Shown: positions 45,076 through 53,962, numbered from the stretch's first letter. The stretch: DNA of 64,000 bases from Bacillus sp. FSL H8-0547 (GCA_038002745.1 JBBODD010000001.1:558001-622000), one strand, 5' to 3'. A program made the numbers and translations. The notes: generated by a model not told the origin, from the sequence alone.

Positions 45076-46230
45076 CTACGAATCAAAAAAATATTTCTTA
45101 TTGCGGAAGCTGATGCTGAACACAAGTCCGATTGCGAGCATGTTGCTGATCATCGAGCTTCCGCCGTAACTGATGAACGGCAGCGGTATCCCTGTGATCG
45201 GCAAAAGTCCGATTGTCATTCCCGCATTCTGAAAAACGTGAAACGCAATCATGGAAATGACTCCTGTACAAACGTAGGAGGAAAACGGATCTTTGACATC
45301 CAGCGATAAACTGACAATCCTGTAGATCAGCAGAAAATAGAGGCTGATCACAAAGCTTGCACCGGCAAAGCCGTATTTTTCGCCAATGACACTGAAAATA
45401 AAATCAGTGTGCCCCTCAGGGAGATGGACATTTCCAAGCCCCGCTTCTTTGCCCGTAATCAATCCCGATCCAATGGCAAGCATGGATTGATACAGGTGAT
45501 AGCCTTCTCCGTCCCTGAATGTCTCAGGATCAAGCCAGGCATAAATTCTGCCCAACTGATACTGCCTGACACCGATGATGCTGAGCATTTCCGGCTGAAA
45601 GACGATGAGATAGATGATCAAACTTCCGGCTGAGAGCATGAACAGAAAGATGGGGACAATCAGTTTCCATGTGATGCCCGAAACGAGCATCATTCCGCTG
45701 AAAATAGCCAGCAGGACAAGCGATGTTCCCAAATCAGGCTGCTGCATGATGATGGCAATAAGGGCAAACGTTGCCAGCAGCATTTTTCCAAACAGCTGCA
45801 GATCGCTCTTCCAGTCGCTGAATACCACTTTTTCATGATGAGTTGAAATGAGATGGCTGAGGGTAAGTATCAAAGCAATCTTCGACAGTTCTGAGGGCTG
45901 GAGCGAAACGCTGCCTGCTATCTGAAACCAGCTTTTCGCCCCATTGACCGGCCTTGCAATAGATTCCGGCGCCACAATAAGAAAGAGTAAAAGGAGCATC
46001 GCAAAACCATAGGCAAACCATTGAATCCGCTGTATTTGCTCCATATCAAAATACATCACTGTTAAAATGATGATGCATCCGACTATATACCACGCAATCT
46101 GTTTCATGAGGAAATTTTCGTTATACTGCCCAAATTCCTGAGCCGTGCTGATTGAGATAAAACTGATGATGGAAAACAGGAAAATGATAAAGACAAGACT
46201 AAAATCAAAAGGATGTTCGTTTTTCTCCAT
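45076..46230 (-). CDS. SEDS peptidoglycan polymerase, RodA type
   Basis: The 384-aa protein has about ten membrane helices and the conserved SEDS motifs: GAKSWFQIAG, LQPSELSK, the loop GNVHLPEGHTDFIFSVIGE, and the closing GIPLPFISYGGSS. The aspartate of the HTDF loop, thought to be catalytic, is present. SEDS proteins polymerise glycan strands with a class B PBP; no PBP gene is nearby. ATG 46230 follows AAAGGA by ten bases; earlier in-frame ATGs overlap the preceding gene. A second SEDS gene lies 3.6 kb away. Confidence 0.88.
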   Translation of the reverse strand: MEKNEHPFDFSLVFIIFLFSIISFISISTAQEFGQYNENFLMKQIAWYIVGCIIILTVMYFDMEQIQRIQWFAYGFAMLLLLFLIVAPESIARPVNGAKSWFQIAGSVSLQPSELSKIALILTLSHLISTHHEKVVFSDWKSDLQLFGKMLLATFALIAIIMQQPDLGTSLVLLAIFSGMMLVSGITWKLIVPIFLFMLSAGSLIIYLIVFQPEMLSIIGVRQYQLGRIYAWLDPETFRDGEGYHLYQSMLAIGSGLITGKEAGLGNVHLPEGHTDFIFSVIGEKYGFAGASFVISLYFLLIYRIVSLSLDVKDPFSSYVCTGVISMIAFHVFQNAGMTIGLLPITGIPLPFISYGGSSMISNMLAIGLVFSISFRNKKYFFDS

Positions 46231-46271
46231 ACTTTGCAAATCCTTTCGCATGCAGAGCTGTTTCGATTCTG

Positions 46272-46472
46272 TCAGTACGACGTACCGCACTTACCGCAGT
46301 CTCTTTTACCGGGTGCATTTATAAAATTCCCAGTCTGAGCTATGGCAGTTCCGCAGCCCGGGCATATAACCGGCTTCACATCATAGAGCTGGTCCATTAC
46401 TTTTCTGCCAAAATAAAACACCGGAATGGCTGGAACTACTACACTTAATATGACAGCCCACATTGGAATCAT
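46272..46472 (-). CDS. Small membrane protein with zinc ribbon
   Basis: The 66-aa product has one membrane helix (about 3-20) and a C-terminal zinc-ribbon made of two CxxC pairs, CPGCG and CGKCG. The ATG at 46472 follows GGGAGG by eight bases; a longer frame up to 46550 overlaps the Nudix gene and is rejected. It lies between the Nudix and RodA-like genes, probably in one transcript. Function unknown. Confidence 0.65.
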   Translation of the reverse strand: MIPMWAVILSVVVPAIPVFYFGRKVMDQLYDVKPVICPGCGTAIAQTGNFINAPGKRDCGKCGTSY

Positions 46473-46521
46473 TTTCATACACCTCCCTATCATTACATAC
46501 GAACATTCAAGATAAAAAGTT

Positions 46522-47157
46522 TCAAAGAACACCAGCCATTTTTTGCTCAATCAGCGCTAAAACGCTCTTATAATATGAATCTTCATGAGGAACAAATCGT
46601 TCCATTCCTGCTGTCAGCTGTCTATCGTTCCTGCTCTCATCCGGATTCTCTTCAAATCCCTCCATGACAATTTCTTTTCTGACTCCTTCAATCAGCTCTT
46701 TAAATGCGGCCAGTTCTGTTCTGTAAATCCCTGATACTTCTTCTTTCTGCAGAACAAAGTCAGAGCTTGTTCCATGAAACGAATACAGAAAGACATGGGC
46801 AATTTCATTGTCGCGGAGTTCACCTCTAGTTACAGAATAATCAATGATATCCAGTAATTTCAGCTCTGAAAACATCAGACTGACACCGATCTCTTCCTCG
46901 ACCTCTCTAATGCCGTCCTTTACAGATTCATCTGCCAGCAAATGTCCGGCGGCTGTAATATCGAGCATGTCAGGATAATCTTTTTTATTTGCACTTCGAA
47001 GCTGAAAATAAAGAAAGATTTTCTCTTTCTCTTCCCCAGCAAACCAGCAGTGAAAGGTTTCATGCCAATAGCCTTTTCTATGTATTTCTTCCCGCGGTGC
47101 CGTACCGATGGGCTCTCTTTTCTCATTGAATATGCGAAGCAGTTCCTGTTCCATCAT
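46522..47157 (-). CDS. Nudix hydrolase domain protein
   Basis: The 211-aa protein has a complete Nudix box in GHLLADESVKDGIREVEEEIG (split as GHLLADESVKDG and IREVEEEIG), with the REVEEE core that binds Mg2+. The N-terminal IFNEKREPIGTAPREEIHRKGYWHE is typical of the IPP isomerase-like Nudix subgroup. It would hydrolyse a nucleoside diphosphate derivative or act on an isoprenoid diphosphate; neither can be shown. The start ATG overlaps the upstream gene's stop (ATGA). Confidence 0.85.
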   Translation of the reverse strand: MMEQELLRIFNEKREPIGTAPREEIHRKGYWHETFHCWFAGEEKEKIFLYFQLRSANKKDYPDMLDITAAGHLLADESVKDGIREVEEEIGVSLMFSELKLLDIIDYSVTRGELRDNEIAHVFLYSFHGTSSDFVLQKEEVSGIYRTELAAFKELIEGVRKEIVMEGFEENPDESRNDRQLTAGMERFVPHEDSYYKSVLALIEQKMAGVL

Positions 47158-47903
47158 TTTTCTCCTGTCATTTTTTCATAGATTGAGAGGGCCTCTATCA
47201 CGAATGCCTCATCATATCCGGTTTTCCCGCAAATTCTGTCTGCCCATTCTTCCAGCGAATCTGCATCCCTGTCATGCACCAGACCGGAGTTTGTGCTTAA
47301 GAAGCTCCTCCAGTCATAAAACTCCCAGTGTGCGGTTTCTCCAGGCAGCTGCACGCGTGTCTCAACGAGCGGCTTAGGGTGAATGGTATTTTGGGAATGC
47401 TCGGCTGCAGCAAGAAACTCATTCCGATCAAGCGGTGCCGTCTGATAGATCTGGGATGAGTGTTTTCCGTTCGGGCGGTGGTAGGTGACCTTGACCCCTT
47501 CACCCGCAGGCTCCGCTGAGATTTCTGCACCCGGAAAATACTCTTTCAATCGTGCATTTGTAAACTGTTCGTCATCCGTGTCTATTAAAATCGGCATGAG
47601 CCACTGATCCCCGAGATCACACAGGAAGCGTCTTCCATTTTGATCGCGTGCTATAACCGCACCGTGGTCCAGGCCAATCGGATACGCTTCAACTCCCGCC
47701 CTGTCGAATTCATCAAGAAGCCAGATGGACAAATCAAAGCAATTGCCTGAGATGCCGTACTGCTCCCTGTGCTCTTTCATCTCTGAAAGGGATCGCTGTT
47801 TTTTCCGGCCTGCTCTCCTGTGGTGCCAGACCTTGGTGAGTGTTTCCATCGGAAAATCGTCAAATTTTCTCCATACTTGTATGATTTCGTTCGGTGCTTT
47901 CAT
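47154..47903 (-). CDS. Arylamine N-acetyltransferase-like protein
   Basis: The 249-aa protein shows the Cys-His-Asp arrangement of the NAT/transglutaminase-like fold: Cys in SGNCFDLSIWLLDEF, His in GLDHGAVIA, Asp in FLCDLGDQW. Such enzymes transfer acyl groups through a thioester. The rest is poorly conserved, so the family call is moderate. ATG 47903 follows AGGAGGG; a longer frame to 47981 runs through a terminator and is rejected. It is coupled to the Nudix gene. Confidence 0.7.
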   Translation of the reverse strand: MKAPNEIIQVWRKFDDFPMETLTKVWHHRRAGRKKQRSLSEMKEHREQYGISGNCFDLSIWLLDEFDRAGVEAYPIGLDHGAVIARDQNGRRFLCDLGDQWLMPILIDTDDEQFTNARLKEYFPGAEISAEPAGEGVKVTYHRPNGKHSSQIYQTAPLDRNEFLAAAEHSQNTIHPKPLVETRVQLPGETAHWEFYDWRSFLSTNSGLVHDRDADSLEEWADRICGKTGYDEAFVIEALSIYEKMTGEK

Positions 47904-47915
47904 TTTTTCCCTCCT

Positions 47916-47944
47916 AAAAAAGAACCAGGCTGCCCTGGTTCTTG
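47916..47944 (-). terminator. Terminator after the acyl-CoA synthetase gene
   Basis: AAGAACCAGG and CCTGGTTCTT form a perfect 10-bp stem. On the minus strand it follows the ligase stop (47951) by a few bases and precedes the start at 47903. Confidence 0.85.
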
Positions 47945-47950
47945 GATGTC

Positions 47951-49540
47951 TCAATTGACAAATTTCTCTTTTTCTCTCCAAAATTCCTTCCTCAGATGCA
48001 CTTTTTGAATTTTTCCTGAGGCGGTTTTAGGCAGCTCGTCTGCAAATATGACTCTTGTAGGAGCCTTGAAGTGAGCCAGTTTGCTGCGTGAGAAGGCAAT
48101 CAGTTCTTCTTCACTTGTGAGAAGCCCTTCTTTAATGACGACGATGGCAAGCGGCGTTTCTCCCCACTTTTCGTGAGGCACGGAGATAACGGCAGCTTCC
48201 TGCACTGCAGGATGATCATATAAGACTCCTTCAACTTCAATCGACGAAATGTTTTCGCCTCCGCTTATAATAATATCTTTTTTCCTGTCGGCAATTTCAA
48301 TATTTCCTTCTTCATCAACCACTGCCATATCCCCTGTAAAATACCAGCCGTCCCGGATGACTTCCGCCGTTCCTTCCGGGTTGTTCCAGTACCCTTCCAT
48401 AACGCCGTTTCCGCGGACTGCCACTTCCCCGATCACGCGGCCATTGTGCTGCACTTCTTCACCGGTTTCGGTGAAAACACGCACGTCACTGCCTATAAAC
48501 GAATAGCCTGCTTTTGCTTTTAAACGGTATTTTGCTTCAGGCTCCAAGTGCTTTTGAGTATCCCGGATGATGGACGTCGTAATGAGAGGGGAAGCCTCAG
48601 TCATGCCATACACCTGGATAAATTCCCACTGCATCTCTTCTTCCACTCTTTTGACAAAAGCAGGAGGAGGGGCAGAGCCTGCGACAACAATTCTCATTTC
48701 CTGCCGCGGTTTTTCATAGCCATGGGCATCTGCATATTGCAAAAGACTGTTTAAGACCGTCGGTGCCATATGCATGACCGTTACACCATAGGCATTGATC
48801 TTTTTAAAGATGTCTGCAGGCTGTACTTTCCGCAGGCAAACCTGTACTGCCCCATTTGCCGTGTAGTAAAAAGGAGATCCCCACCCGTTTACATGAAACA
48901 TCGGGAGCACGTGCAGCAGCACATCTCTGTCAGATACTCTTAGATGATGCATAGAGGTCAGCGCATGCAGGTAATTACTGCGGTGAGTCAGCATGACACC
49001 TTTAGGTTTGCCGGTCGTTCCGCTTGTATATAAAAGAGTGGCGAGGTCCTCTTCATCCATTTCCGGACGGCCGATATCACTGCTTTCGTAGTAACTGAGC
49101 CATTCCTCATAAGCAAACGTATCGTCATTCCCCGTTTCAAGCCCGTGGACAAGAATGGATTTAACCGTTTTCAATTGGTCCCGCACCGGCTCTATTTGAG
49201 CATATAATTCTTGATCAACAAATAATACTTTTGTTTCACTGTGATTTAAAATGTACACATAATCATCCGGAATCAGCCGTGTATTCAGAGGCACCATCAC
49301 AGCCCCAAGCTGAAGGACTCCATAAAAACCCTCATACATCTCAGATGAATTCGGCGCAAGATACGCCACACGGTCCCCTTTTTGCACCCCTAAATCTGCA
49401 AGTCCCCGTGAAAGCCGGTTTACCCTTTCTCCAACCTGTGCATATGTAAATTCTTTCCCATCATCAATGATGGCTGTCTTCTCCCCATATAGCTTTACAG
49501 CCCGATCCAAAAAATCTGTCAGCAGCAAAGGCACCTTCAT
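47951..49540 (-). CDS. Long-chain acyl-CoA synthetase (AMP-forming)
   Basis: The 529-aa enzyme belongs to the adenylate-forming ligases. Motif A5-like YTSGTTGKPKGVMLTH binds ATP, YGMTEASPL and GWYFTGDMAVVDEEG follow, and the catalytic lysine lies in PKTASGKIQKVHLRK. It activates a fatty acid to the acyl-AMP and then the CoA thioester, with no membrane segment. ATG 49540 follows AAGGGG by nine bases; the ATG at 49549 overlaps that site. It is a single transcription unit with its own terminator. Chain-length preference is unknown. Confidence 0.9.
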   Translation of the reverse strand: MKVPLLLTDFLDRAVKLYGEKTAIIDDGKEFTYAQVGERVNRLSRGLADLGVQKGDRVAYLAPNSSEMYEGFYGVLQLGAVMVPLNTRLIPDDYVYILNHSETKVLFVDQELYAQIEPVRDQLKTVKSILVHGLETGNDDTFAYEEWLSYYESSDIGRPEMDEEDLATLLYTSGTTGKPKGVMLTHRSNYLHALTSMHHLRVSDRDVLLHVLPMFHVNGWGSPFYYTANGAVQVCLRKVQPADIFKKINAYGVTVMHMAPTVLNSLLQYADAHGYEKPRQEMRIVVAGSAPPPAFVKRVEEEMQWEFIQVYGMTEASPLITTSIIRDTQKHLEPEAKYRLKAKAGYSFIGSDVRVFTETGEEVQHNGRVIGEVAVRGNGVMEGYWNNPEGTAEVIRDGWYFTGDMAVVDEEGNIEIADRKKDIIISGGENISSIEVEGVLYDHPAVQEAAVISVPHEKWGETPLAIVVIKEGLLTSEEELIAFSRSKLAHFKAPTRVIFADELPKTASGKIQKVHLRKEFWREKEKFVN

Positions 49541-49770
49541 CGTCCGCATCCCCTTTGTCTAAATATTCACTATTTTACACTGCTAGTATACCACAAGTAC
49601 TAAAATGTGTTATATAACAAGGGTTCAGCCTCAATCAAAATCGAAAGAAAATCCATCATCCTGACTAATATCACAAAAATTCCTTTCAAATTGATTTCAC
49701 TCCACACAATTTCCTAAAATGCCGTCCCTCCGTGCCGATACAAAAGAAGGATAAGTTTTTTTATAAACAT

Positions 49771-49796
49771 GTTATTTTAGAGACGTTTATGGGTAT
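49771..49796 (+). promoter_or_regulatory. Possible sigma-B-like promoter
   Basis: GTTATT, a 14-bp spacer and GGGTAT (49791-49796) resemble sigma-B promoters, with a good -10 but a weak -35. It lies about 40 bp upstream of the FtsW-like gene. The rest of the 294-bp gap holds AT-rich sequence without other clear signals. Confidence 0.35.
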
Positions 49797-49834
49797 ACAA
49801 TCTTGGTCATTATGAAACCTTAAGGAGCTGCACC

Positions 49835-51010
49835 ATGTTCATCAGAATTTTAAAATCCTACGATTATTCTTTGATTGCCGCTGTATTTGCTCTGAGTGCT
49901 TTCGGCCTTGTCATGGTATACAGCTCAAGTATGATTACATCCATCCTGCGGTACGAGGTAACGAGCAGCTATTTCTTTCAAAAGCAGAGTCTGTCCCTTT
50001 TGATCGGAATAGCGGCGTTTATTGTCATTGCACTCTTGCCATATAAGCTGTTTCTTCAGAAAAGGATCATCAAACTTTTATTTTATGGGACCATCGGGTC
50101 TTTGCTCGTTGTTTTTGTTTTCGGCCATACGGCCGGCAATGCCCAGAGCTGGATCAAGCTTGGAGGAATGGCCATTCAGCCTGCTGAATTTGCCAAGATG
50201 TGGGTCATCATTTACCTGTCAGCCCTGCTTGCTAAAAAACAGCGGTACATGGATGATTTCGGTCATGCCATTCTGCCTCCCGTCATTTTTGTCGTAATTG
50301 TATTTGTGCTTATCCTGATTCAGCCTGATTTCGGGACGGCTCTGATCCTTCTGCTGAACGCATTCATTGTTCTTCTGTGCTCGGGAATGACGCTTAGGAG
50401 TTTTATAAGACTATTTGTATTTTCCATTGCGGCTGCAGGTCTCGGCCTTTTGCTTTTATTTGTGTCGGATAAACTGGCAGACGTGTTTTCACCCGAGAGG
50501 ATCTCAAGGTTTACTGGGTTTATGGATCCTTTTGAAAATATGGCCGATTCCGGCTATCAGCTTGTCAGCTCCTATTTTGCCATCAGCAGCGGAGGTGTTG
50601 CGGGGCTTGGTCTAGGAAACAGCATTCAAAAATACGGGTATCTCCCAGAAAGCCATACTGACTTCATCATGGCGGTCATCAGTGAAGAGTTAGGGATAAC
50701 AGGGGTCCTGATCGTTATTGGACTTCTTGCTTTTATTGTTTTAAAAGGATTTTTCATAAGCAGATCGTGCAAAGATCCATTCGGTTCGCTGCTTGCCATC
50801 GGCATTTCTTCTATGATTGGCATTCAGTCTGTCATTAACCTCGGTGCCGTTGCAGGGCTTCTGCCGATAACCGGCGTGACTCTGCCTTTTGTCAGCTATG
50901 GGGGTTCATCCCTTATTCTGCTTTGCATAGCTGCCGGAATGCTTGTGAATATTTCCATGATGAATACATTTAAGGAGACGTACCAAAAAGAGAATAAAGC
51001 GGCAGCTTAA
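49835..51010 (+). CDS. SEDS peptidoglycan polymerase, FtsW type
   Basis: The 391-aa integral membrane protein has about ten helices and SEDS motifs: SWIKLGGMAIQPAEFAK, LIQPDFGTA, the GYLPESHTDFIMAVISEE loop with its conserved aspartate, and GVTLPFVSYGGSS. It is closest in style to FtsW/SpoVE, which work in division or spore septa. AAGGAG precedes the ATG. Its 3' end is followed by a dispersed repeat element. Not next to murG or pycA-type neighbours, so it may be an extra copy. Confidence 0.88.
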   Translation: MFIRILKSYDYSLIAAVFALSAFGLVMVYSSSMITSILRYEVTSSYFFQKQSLSLLIGIAAFIVIALLPYKLFLQKRIIKLLFYGTIGSLLVVFVFGHTAGNAQSWIKLGGMAIQPAEFAKMWVIIYLSALLAKKQRYMDDFGHAILPPVIFVVIVFVLILIQPDFGTALILLLNAFIVLLCSGMTLRSFIRLFVFSIAAAGLGLLLLFVSDKLADVFSPERISRFTGFMDPFENMADSGYQLVSSYFAISSGGVAGLGLGNSIQKYGYLPESHTDFIMAVISEELGITGVLIVIGLLAFIVLKGFFISRSCKDPFGSLLAIGISSMIGIQSVINLGAVAGLLPITGVTLPFVSYGGSSLILLCIAAGMLVNISMMNTFKETYQKENKAAA

Positions 51011-51012
51011 CC

Positions 51013-51161
51013 TGAAATGCGGAACCGCCCGTTTAGACCCGGCAGTCAGATAAGAAATCACACGAAAAGTCCGATTTTGACTTTTTGGGGGATTTTGTTC
51101 TGACAGAGGGGCTGGGGGGTGAAGCTGGACACCATGAAATGCGGAACCGCCCGTTTAGACC
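51013..51161. repeat. Dispersed intergenic repeat element, copy 1
   Basis: A 27-base sequence beginning TGAAATGCGGAACCGCC occurs at 51013-51039 and again at 51135-51161. Between them, GAAAAGTCCGATTTTGAC through TTCTGACAGAGG and GAAGCTGGAC (51063-51130) is shared with copy 2 at about 51928-51996. It lies between the FtsW-like gene and dedA. Confidence 0.8.
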
Positions 51162-51164
51162 ATC

Positions 51165-51199
51165 AAAAAAAAGCCAGATCCTCAATGGATCTGGCTTTT
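51165..51199. terminator. Bidirectional terminator
   Basis: AAAGCCAGATCC and GGATCTGGCTTT form a perfect 12-bp stem with A and T runs either side. It is just beyond the dedA stop. Confidence 0.85.
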
Positions 51200-51203
51200 C
51201 CTG

Positions 51204-51821
51204 TTAACTCGTCCGATTTGTCATTCTTTTGCGCACAAACCAAATGATTACCGCAACAGCTGCGACTCCGAGCACAGCGTAGATTACGGATGAATAAACA
51301 CCTACGTACTCATTAATCTTCGGCCATGCTTCGCCTAGGGAAGCTCCAAGCAGCACAAGGGCTATGTTCCAGATCAGGGTTCCGGCAGTCGTGAAAATCA
51401 GGAACTTTACAAAATTCATATTGGACATCCCGGCCGGAATAGAAATAAGGCTTCGGAGCAGCGGAACCATCCGGCAGAAAAAGACGGTCCAAATCCCGTA
51501 TTTGTCAAACCAGGCATCAGCCCGGTGCACATCTTTTTTCTTTACCCGAAGAATATGCCCCCACTTGTCGATGATTTTTTCAAGGCGCTCAACGTCAAGC
51601 TGAAGGCCGATCCAGAACAGGATGACCGCACCGACCACAGATCCTGCTGTGGCAGCAAGGATGACACCCGGAATCGTCAAATCCGAATTGGTTGTCATAA
51701 ATCCTCCAAAAGGCAAAACAACCTCAGAAGGAATGGGAGGGAAAATATTTTCAAGTGCAATCATCAAAAATATGCCAAAATATCCGTACTGCTCCATAAA
51801 ATCTGTAATCCAGTTTTCCAA
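51204..51821 (-). CDS. DedA family membrane protein
   Basis: The 205-aa protein has the DedA/SNARE-associated layout. A conserved opening (WITDFMEQYGYFGIFLMIALENIFPPIPSE, quoted in parts: FMEQYGYFGIFL and ENIFPPIPSE) is followed by FCRMVPLLRSLISIPAGMSNM, with the arginines needed in the family. Members are involved in flipping undecaprenyl phosphate or phospholipids. I choose TTG 51821: GAGAGGAG lies eight bases upstream and the product then starts like other DedA proteins. The ATGs at 51875/51872 precede that site. Confidence 0.88.
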   Translation of the reverse strand: MENWITDFMEQYGYFGIFLMIALENIFPPIPSEVVLPFGGFMTTNSDLTIPGVILAATAGSVVGAVILFWIGLQLDVERLEKIIDKWGHILRVKKKDVHRADAWFDKYGIWTVFFCRMVPLLRSLISIPAGMSNMNFVKFLIFTTAGTLIWNIALVLLGASLGEAWPKINEYVGVYSSVIYAVLGVAAVAVIIWFVRKRMTNRTS

Positions 51822-51885
51822 AGCGGCGGCTCCTCTCGTGAAGCTTTTTTGGTAAAATTCTTCCCTGTGCATCATCTTTTAAAAC

Positions 51886-51998
51886 GTCAGAACAAAAGCG
51901 CAAGCGCCAAGGCCCGCTCCGATAGGCAGAAAAGTCCGGGTTTGACTTTTTTGACGGATTTGTTCTGACAGAGGATCTAGGCGCTGGAGCTGGACGAG
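51886..51998. repeat. Dispersed intergenic repeat element, copy 2
   Basis: GTCAGAACAAA (51887-51897) and TTTGTTCTGAC (about 51959-51969) are perfect 11-base inverted arms. GCGCAAGCGCC and GGCGCTGGAGC flank them as further arms. The stretch from GAAAAGTCCG to AGCTGGAC matches copy 1 in the same orientation. Confidence 0.8.
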
Positions 51999-52054
51999 GA
52001 TAACATTATTATATTATCCACAACCTTATACTCTATAATTTCCTTAACGATTAG

Positions 52055-52089
52055 AAAAATGGCACCTCTATAAAGAGATGCCGTTTTTT
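52055..52089. terminator. Terminator at the 3' end of the STAS gene
   Basis: GGCACCTCT (52061-52069) and AGAGATGCC (52074-52082) pair with one G-T, flanked by A-rich and T-rich sequence on either strand. Confidence 0.7.
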
Positions 52090-52937
52090 CAGTCAACCTG
52101 CTCAAAACCAATTGATTTCAGCGCAAGATGGAGGCTTGAATACGATTCTGTTCCTTTGAAATCAAGTCCCAGGCTAGTCATCGTCTGGGCAATCTCAGGG
52201 CGGATCCCGCTGAGTTTTGTATCAACACCAAGAAGTGAGAGGGCATCGAGCACTTTGAAGATTTGATTGGCAACCATTGTATCGATAACCGGAACACCTG
52301 ATAAATCAATGATCAAATATTCATAGCCGCACTCAGCGCTCTTTGTTAAAGCAACGTCCATTAACACCTGGGCACGCTGTGTATCAAGATCTCCTATCAG
52401 CGGAAGAACGCCTGTTTTTTCAGAAACATTCACAATCGGCACAGATAATTCATCTACCGCACTTTTGGCCGAATCAATGTTGGCTGAATAGCTTTTCATG
52501 TAAAAGACGCTGATTAAATGAATAGCGTGGTCCACTACGTAATCAAACGCTGAAAGCAGCAAATAAAACTCATCTAAAGATAGATTGTCTGCAGAAGCCT
52601 GATCCTTGATCATTTCTCCGATAAGATCTCTGTAGAATCTGATTTCCTCAACAGCAAGATCAAGGGGAAACTGAATCATAACCAGAAGATTAGCCGTCTC
52701 TCTTCCCCAATTATTAATCAGACCAACCGCATTCTCTTTTGGAAGTGTTAACGCTTCTGCATAAACATCAATCAGCTTGTTTCTCCACTCCGCCAGTTCA
52801 GCAGTATTCGATTGAATGCTGTTTGGGTATTGGATCGTTCTTTCTTTTTTAATGGCATTTATTAAGGTTTGTTTTTCATCTATAACTTTTTCATTTATTT
52901 TTTTAAGGGTCTCTTGTAAATTGTTTTTCGTTTGCAT
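52089..52937 (-). CDS. RsbR-like STAS domain protein
   Basis: The 282-aa protein has an N-terminal helical non-heme-globin-like region (about 50-155) and a C-terminal STAS domain (about 165-280: DLSGVPVIDTMVANQIFKVL, GIRPEIAQTMTSLG). The threonine at DTMVA corresponds to a site phosphorylated by RsbT in B. subtilis RsbR. RsbR paralogues build the stressosome, which turns on sigma-B. ATG 52937 follows AAAGGAG; the longer frame to 53036 includes the promoter and is rejected. It is a lone paralogue. Confidence 0.88.
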   Translation of the reverse strand: MQTKNNLQETLKKINEKVIDEKQTLINAIKKERTIQYPNSIQSNTAELAEWRNKLIDVYAEALTLPKENAVGLINNWGRETANLLVMIQFPLDLAVEEIRFYRDLIGEMIKDQASADNLSLDEFYLLLSAFDYVVDHAIHLISVFYMKSYSANIDSAKSAVDELSVPIVNVSEKTGVLPLIGDLDTQRAQVLMDVALTKSAECGYEYLIIDLSGVPVIDTMVANQIFKVLDALSLLGVDTKLSGIRPEIAQTMTSLGLDFKGTESYSSLHLALKSIGFEQVD

Positions 52938-52970
52938 GGTTCTCCTTTCCAAAACAATGTTCTTTTTATA

Positions 52971-52999
52971 AGGATAGTACGTTTCAGTAAGAATCTCAA
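52971..52999 (-). promoter_or_regulatory. Sigma-A promoter of the STAS gene
   Basis: Minus strand TTGAGA (52999-52994), 17-bp spacer, TATCCT (52976-52971), about 30 bp upstream of the ATG. Confidence 0.65.
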
Positions 53000-53068
53000 A
53001 CCATTTATGCCAATTGGCTTTAAAAAATATTACCATCTAAGGCATATCCCTGCGTATTCGTGTAACGC

Positions 53069-53097
53069 AAAAAACACTCGATCACGAGTGTTTTTTG
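53069..53097 (-). terminator. Terminator after the AraC-GyrI gene
   Basis: AAAACACTCG and CGAGTGTTTT form a perfect 10-bp stem with A/T runs on both sides. Confidence 0.85.
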
Positions 53098-53104
53098 TCA
53101 TGTC

Positions 53105-53962
53105 TTATTTTTTAACCGGTATCCAAATTTCTGAATAATAGTCGCTGCTGTATGCATCACCTTCGGTATAAACTTCAAGATCCGGGGTTCCTGCATGTTC
53201 ATACCCGCTAGCCGGAAACCACTCTGAATAGATTTTTTTCCACGCCTCCTGCATCGCACCTGGCATCGCGCCTCTTACTTCAAAGATCACCCATTTTGAA
53301 GCAGGGACGGCCGCTGAAGCGAGTCCTTCCGGCGTTTCGCCGCTGTAGCTGCACGCCGCCCAATACGTCATCATACTGTCAGGACCCGGTTCACATATTC
53401 CCATGATTCCTTTCACACCGCCGTTATTCAGCGCAAGCAGCCTGTCATTCGTTCCGTTCTCATGAATGTCTTTCCACAATTGCGGAATCCCGATCAGATT
53501 CTCCCCATTTACACAGGAAAAGCTTCTCTTTACTCCAATCACAGGAAAACTCTCTCTTTCTTCCACTCTGTACTTCATCGGATCTGCTCCTTTCAAACTC
53601 ACCTGAATCACCAGGCGGCTGTAGCTTGTAAAACGGCATGAGGCTTTTTTAGCTTCGCTCGGAGAAATTTTGTGCTGTCTTCTGAAAGCCTTCGCAAACG
53701 ATTCAGGAGTGTCATAGCCATATTTCAAAGCAAGATCAATGACTTTTGCGCTGCCATGCGCAAGGTCATGCGCTGCGAAAGTCAGCCTTCTCCTCCGAAT
53801 ATACTCGCCGACTGTTGAATCTGTCAAAATGGCAAACGTCCGCTGAAAATGAAAGACTGACGCATTGGCGGCAGCCGCAATATCTTCAATGGCAAGCTCT
53901 TCAAGCATATGGTCTTCCATGTAATTAATCGCGTTTTGAATCGACTCTATCCATGATGGCAT
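53105..53962 (-). CDS. AraC regulator with GyrI-like ligand domain
   Basis: The 285-aa protein has an N-terminal AraC DNA-binding domain (about 1-105: LAIEDIAAAANASVFHFQRTF, then YDTPESFAKAFRRQHKISPSEA) and a C-terminal GyrI-like/effector-binding domain (about 125-285: VIGVKRSFSC, SEWFPASGYEHAGTPDLEVY). This order is typical of Rob/SoxS-like multidrug sensors such as BmrR relatives. ATG 53962 follows AGGAGG by eight bases; the GTG at 53971 overlaps it. Target genes are unknown. Confidence 0.88.
   Translation of the reverse strand: MPSWIESIQNAINYMEDHMLEELAIEDIAAAANASVFHFQRTFAILTDSTVGEYIRRRRLTFAAHDLAHGSAKVIDLALKYGYDTPESFAKAFRRQHKISPSEAKKASCRFTSYSRLVIQVSLKGADPMKYRVEERESFPVIGVKRSFSCVNGENLIGIPQLWKDIHENGTNDRLLALNNGGVKGIMGICEPGPDSMMTYWAACSYSGETPEGLASAAVPASKWVIFEVRGAMPGAMQEAWKKIYSEWFPASGYEHAGTPDLEVYTEGDAYSSDYYSEIWIPVKK

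Noticed and set aside
47904-47981. Longer N-terminus for the NAT-like protein
   Set aside because: It runs backwards through a strong terminator into the acyl-CoA synthetase gene.
51013-51998. Composite transposon carrying dedA
   Set aside because: No transposase gene and no target-site duplication can be seen; the flanks are short intergenic repeats.
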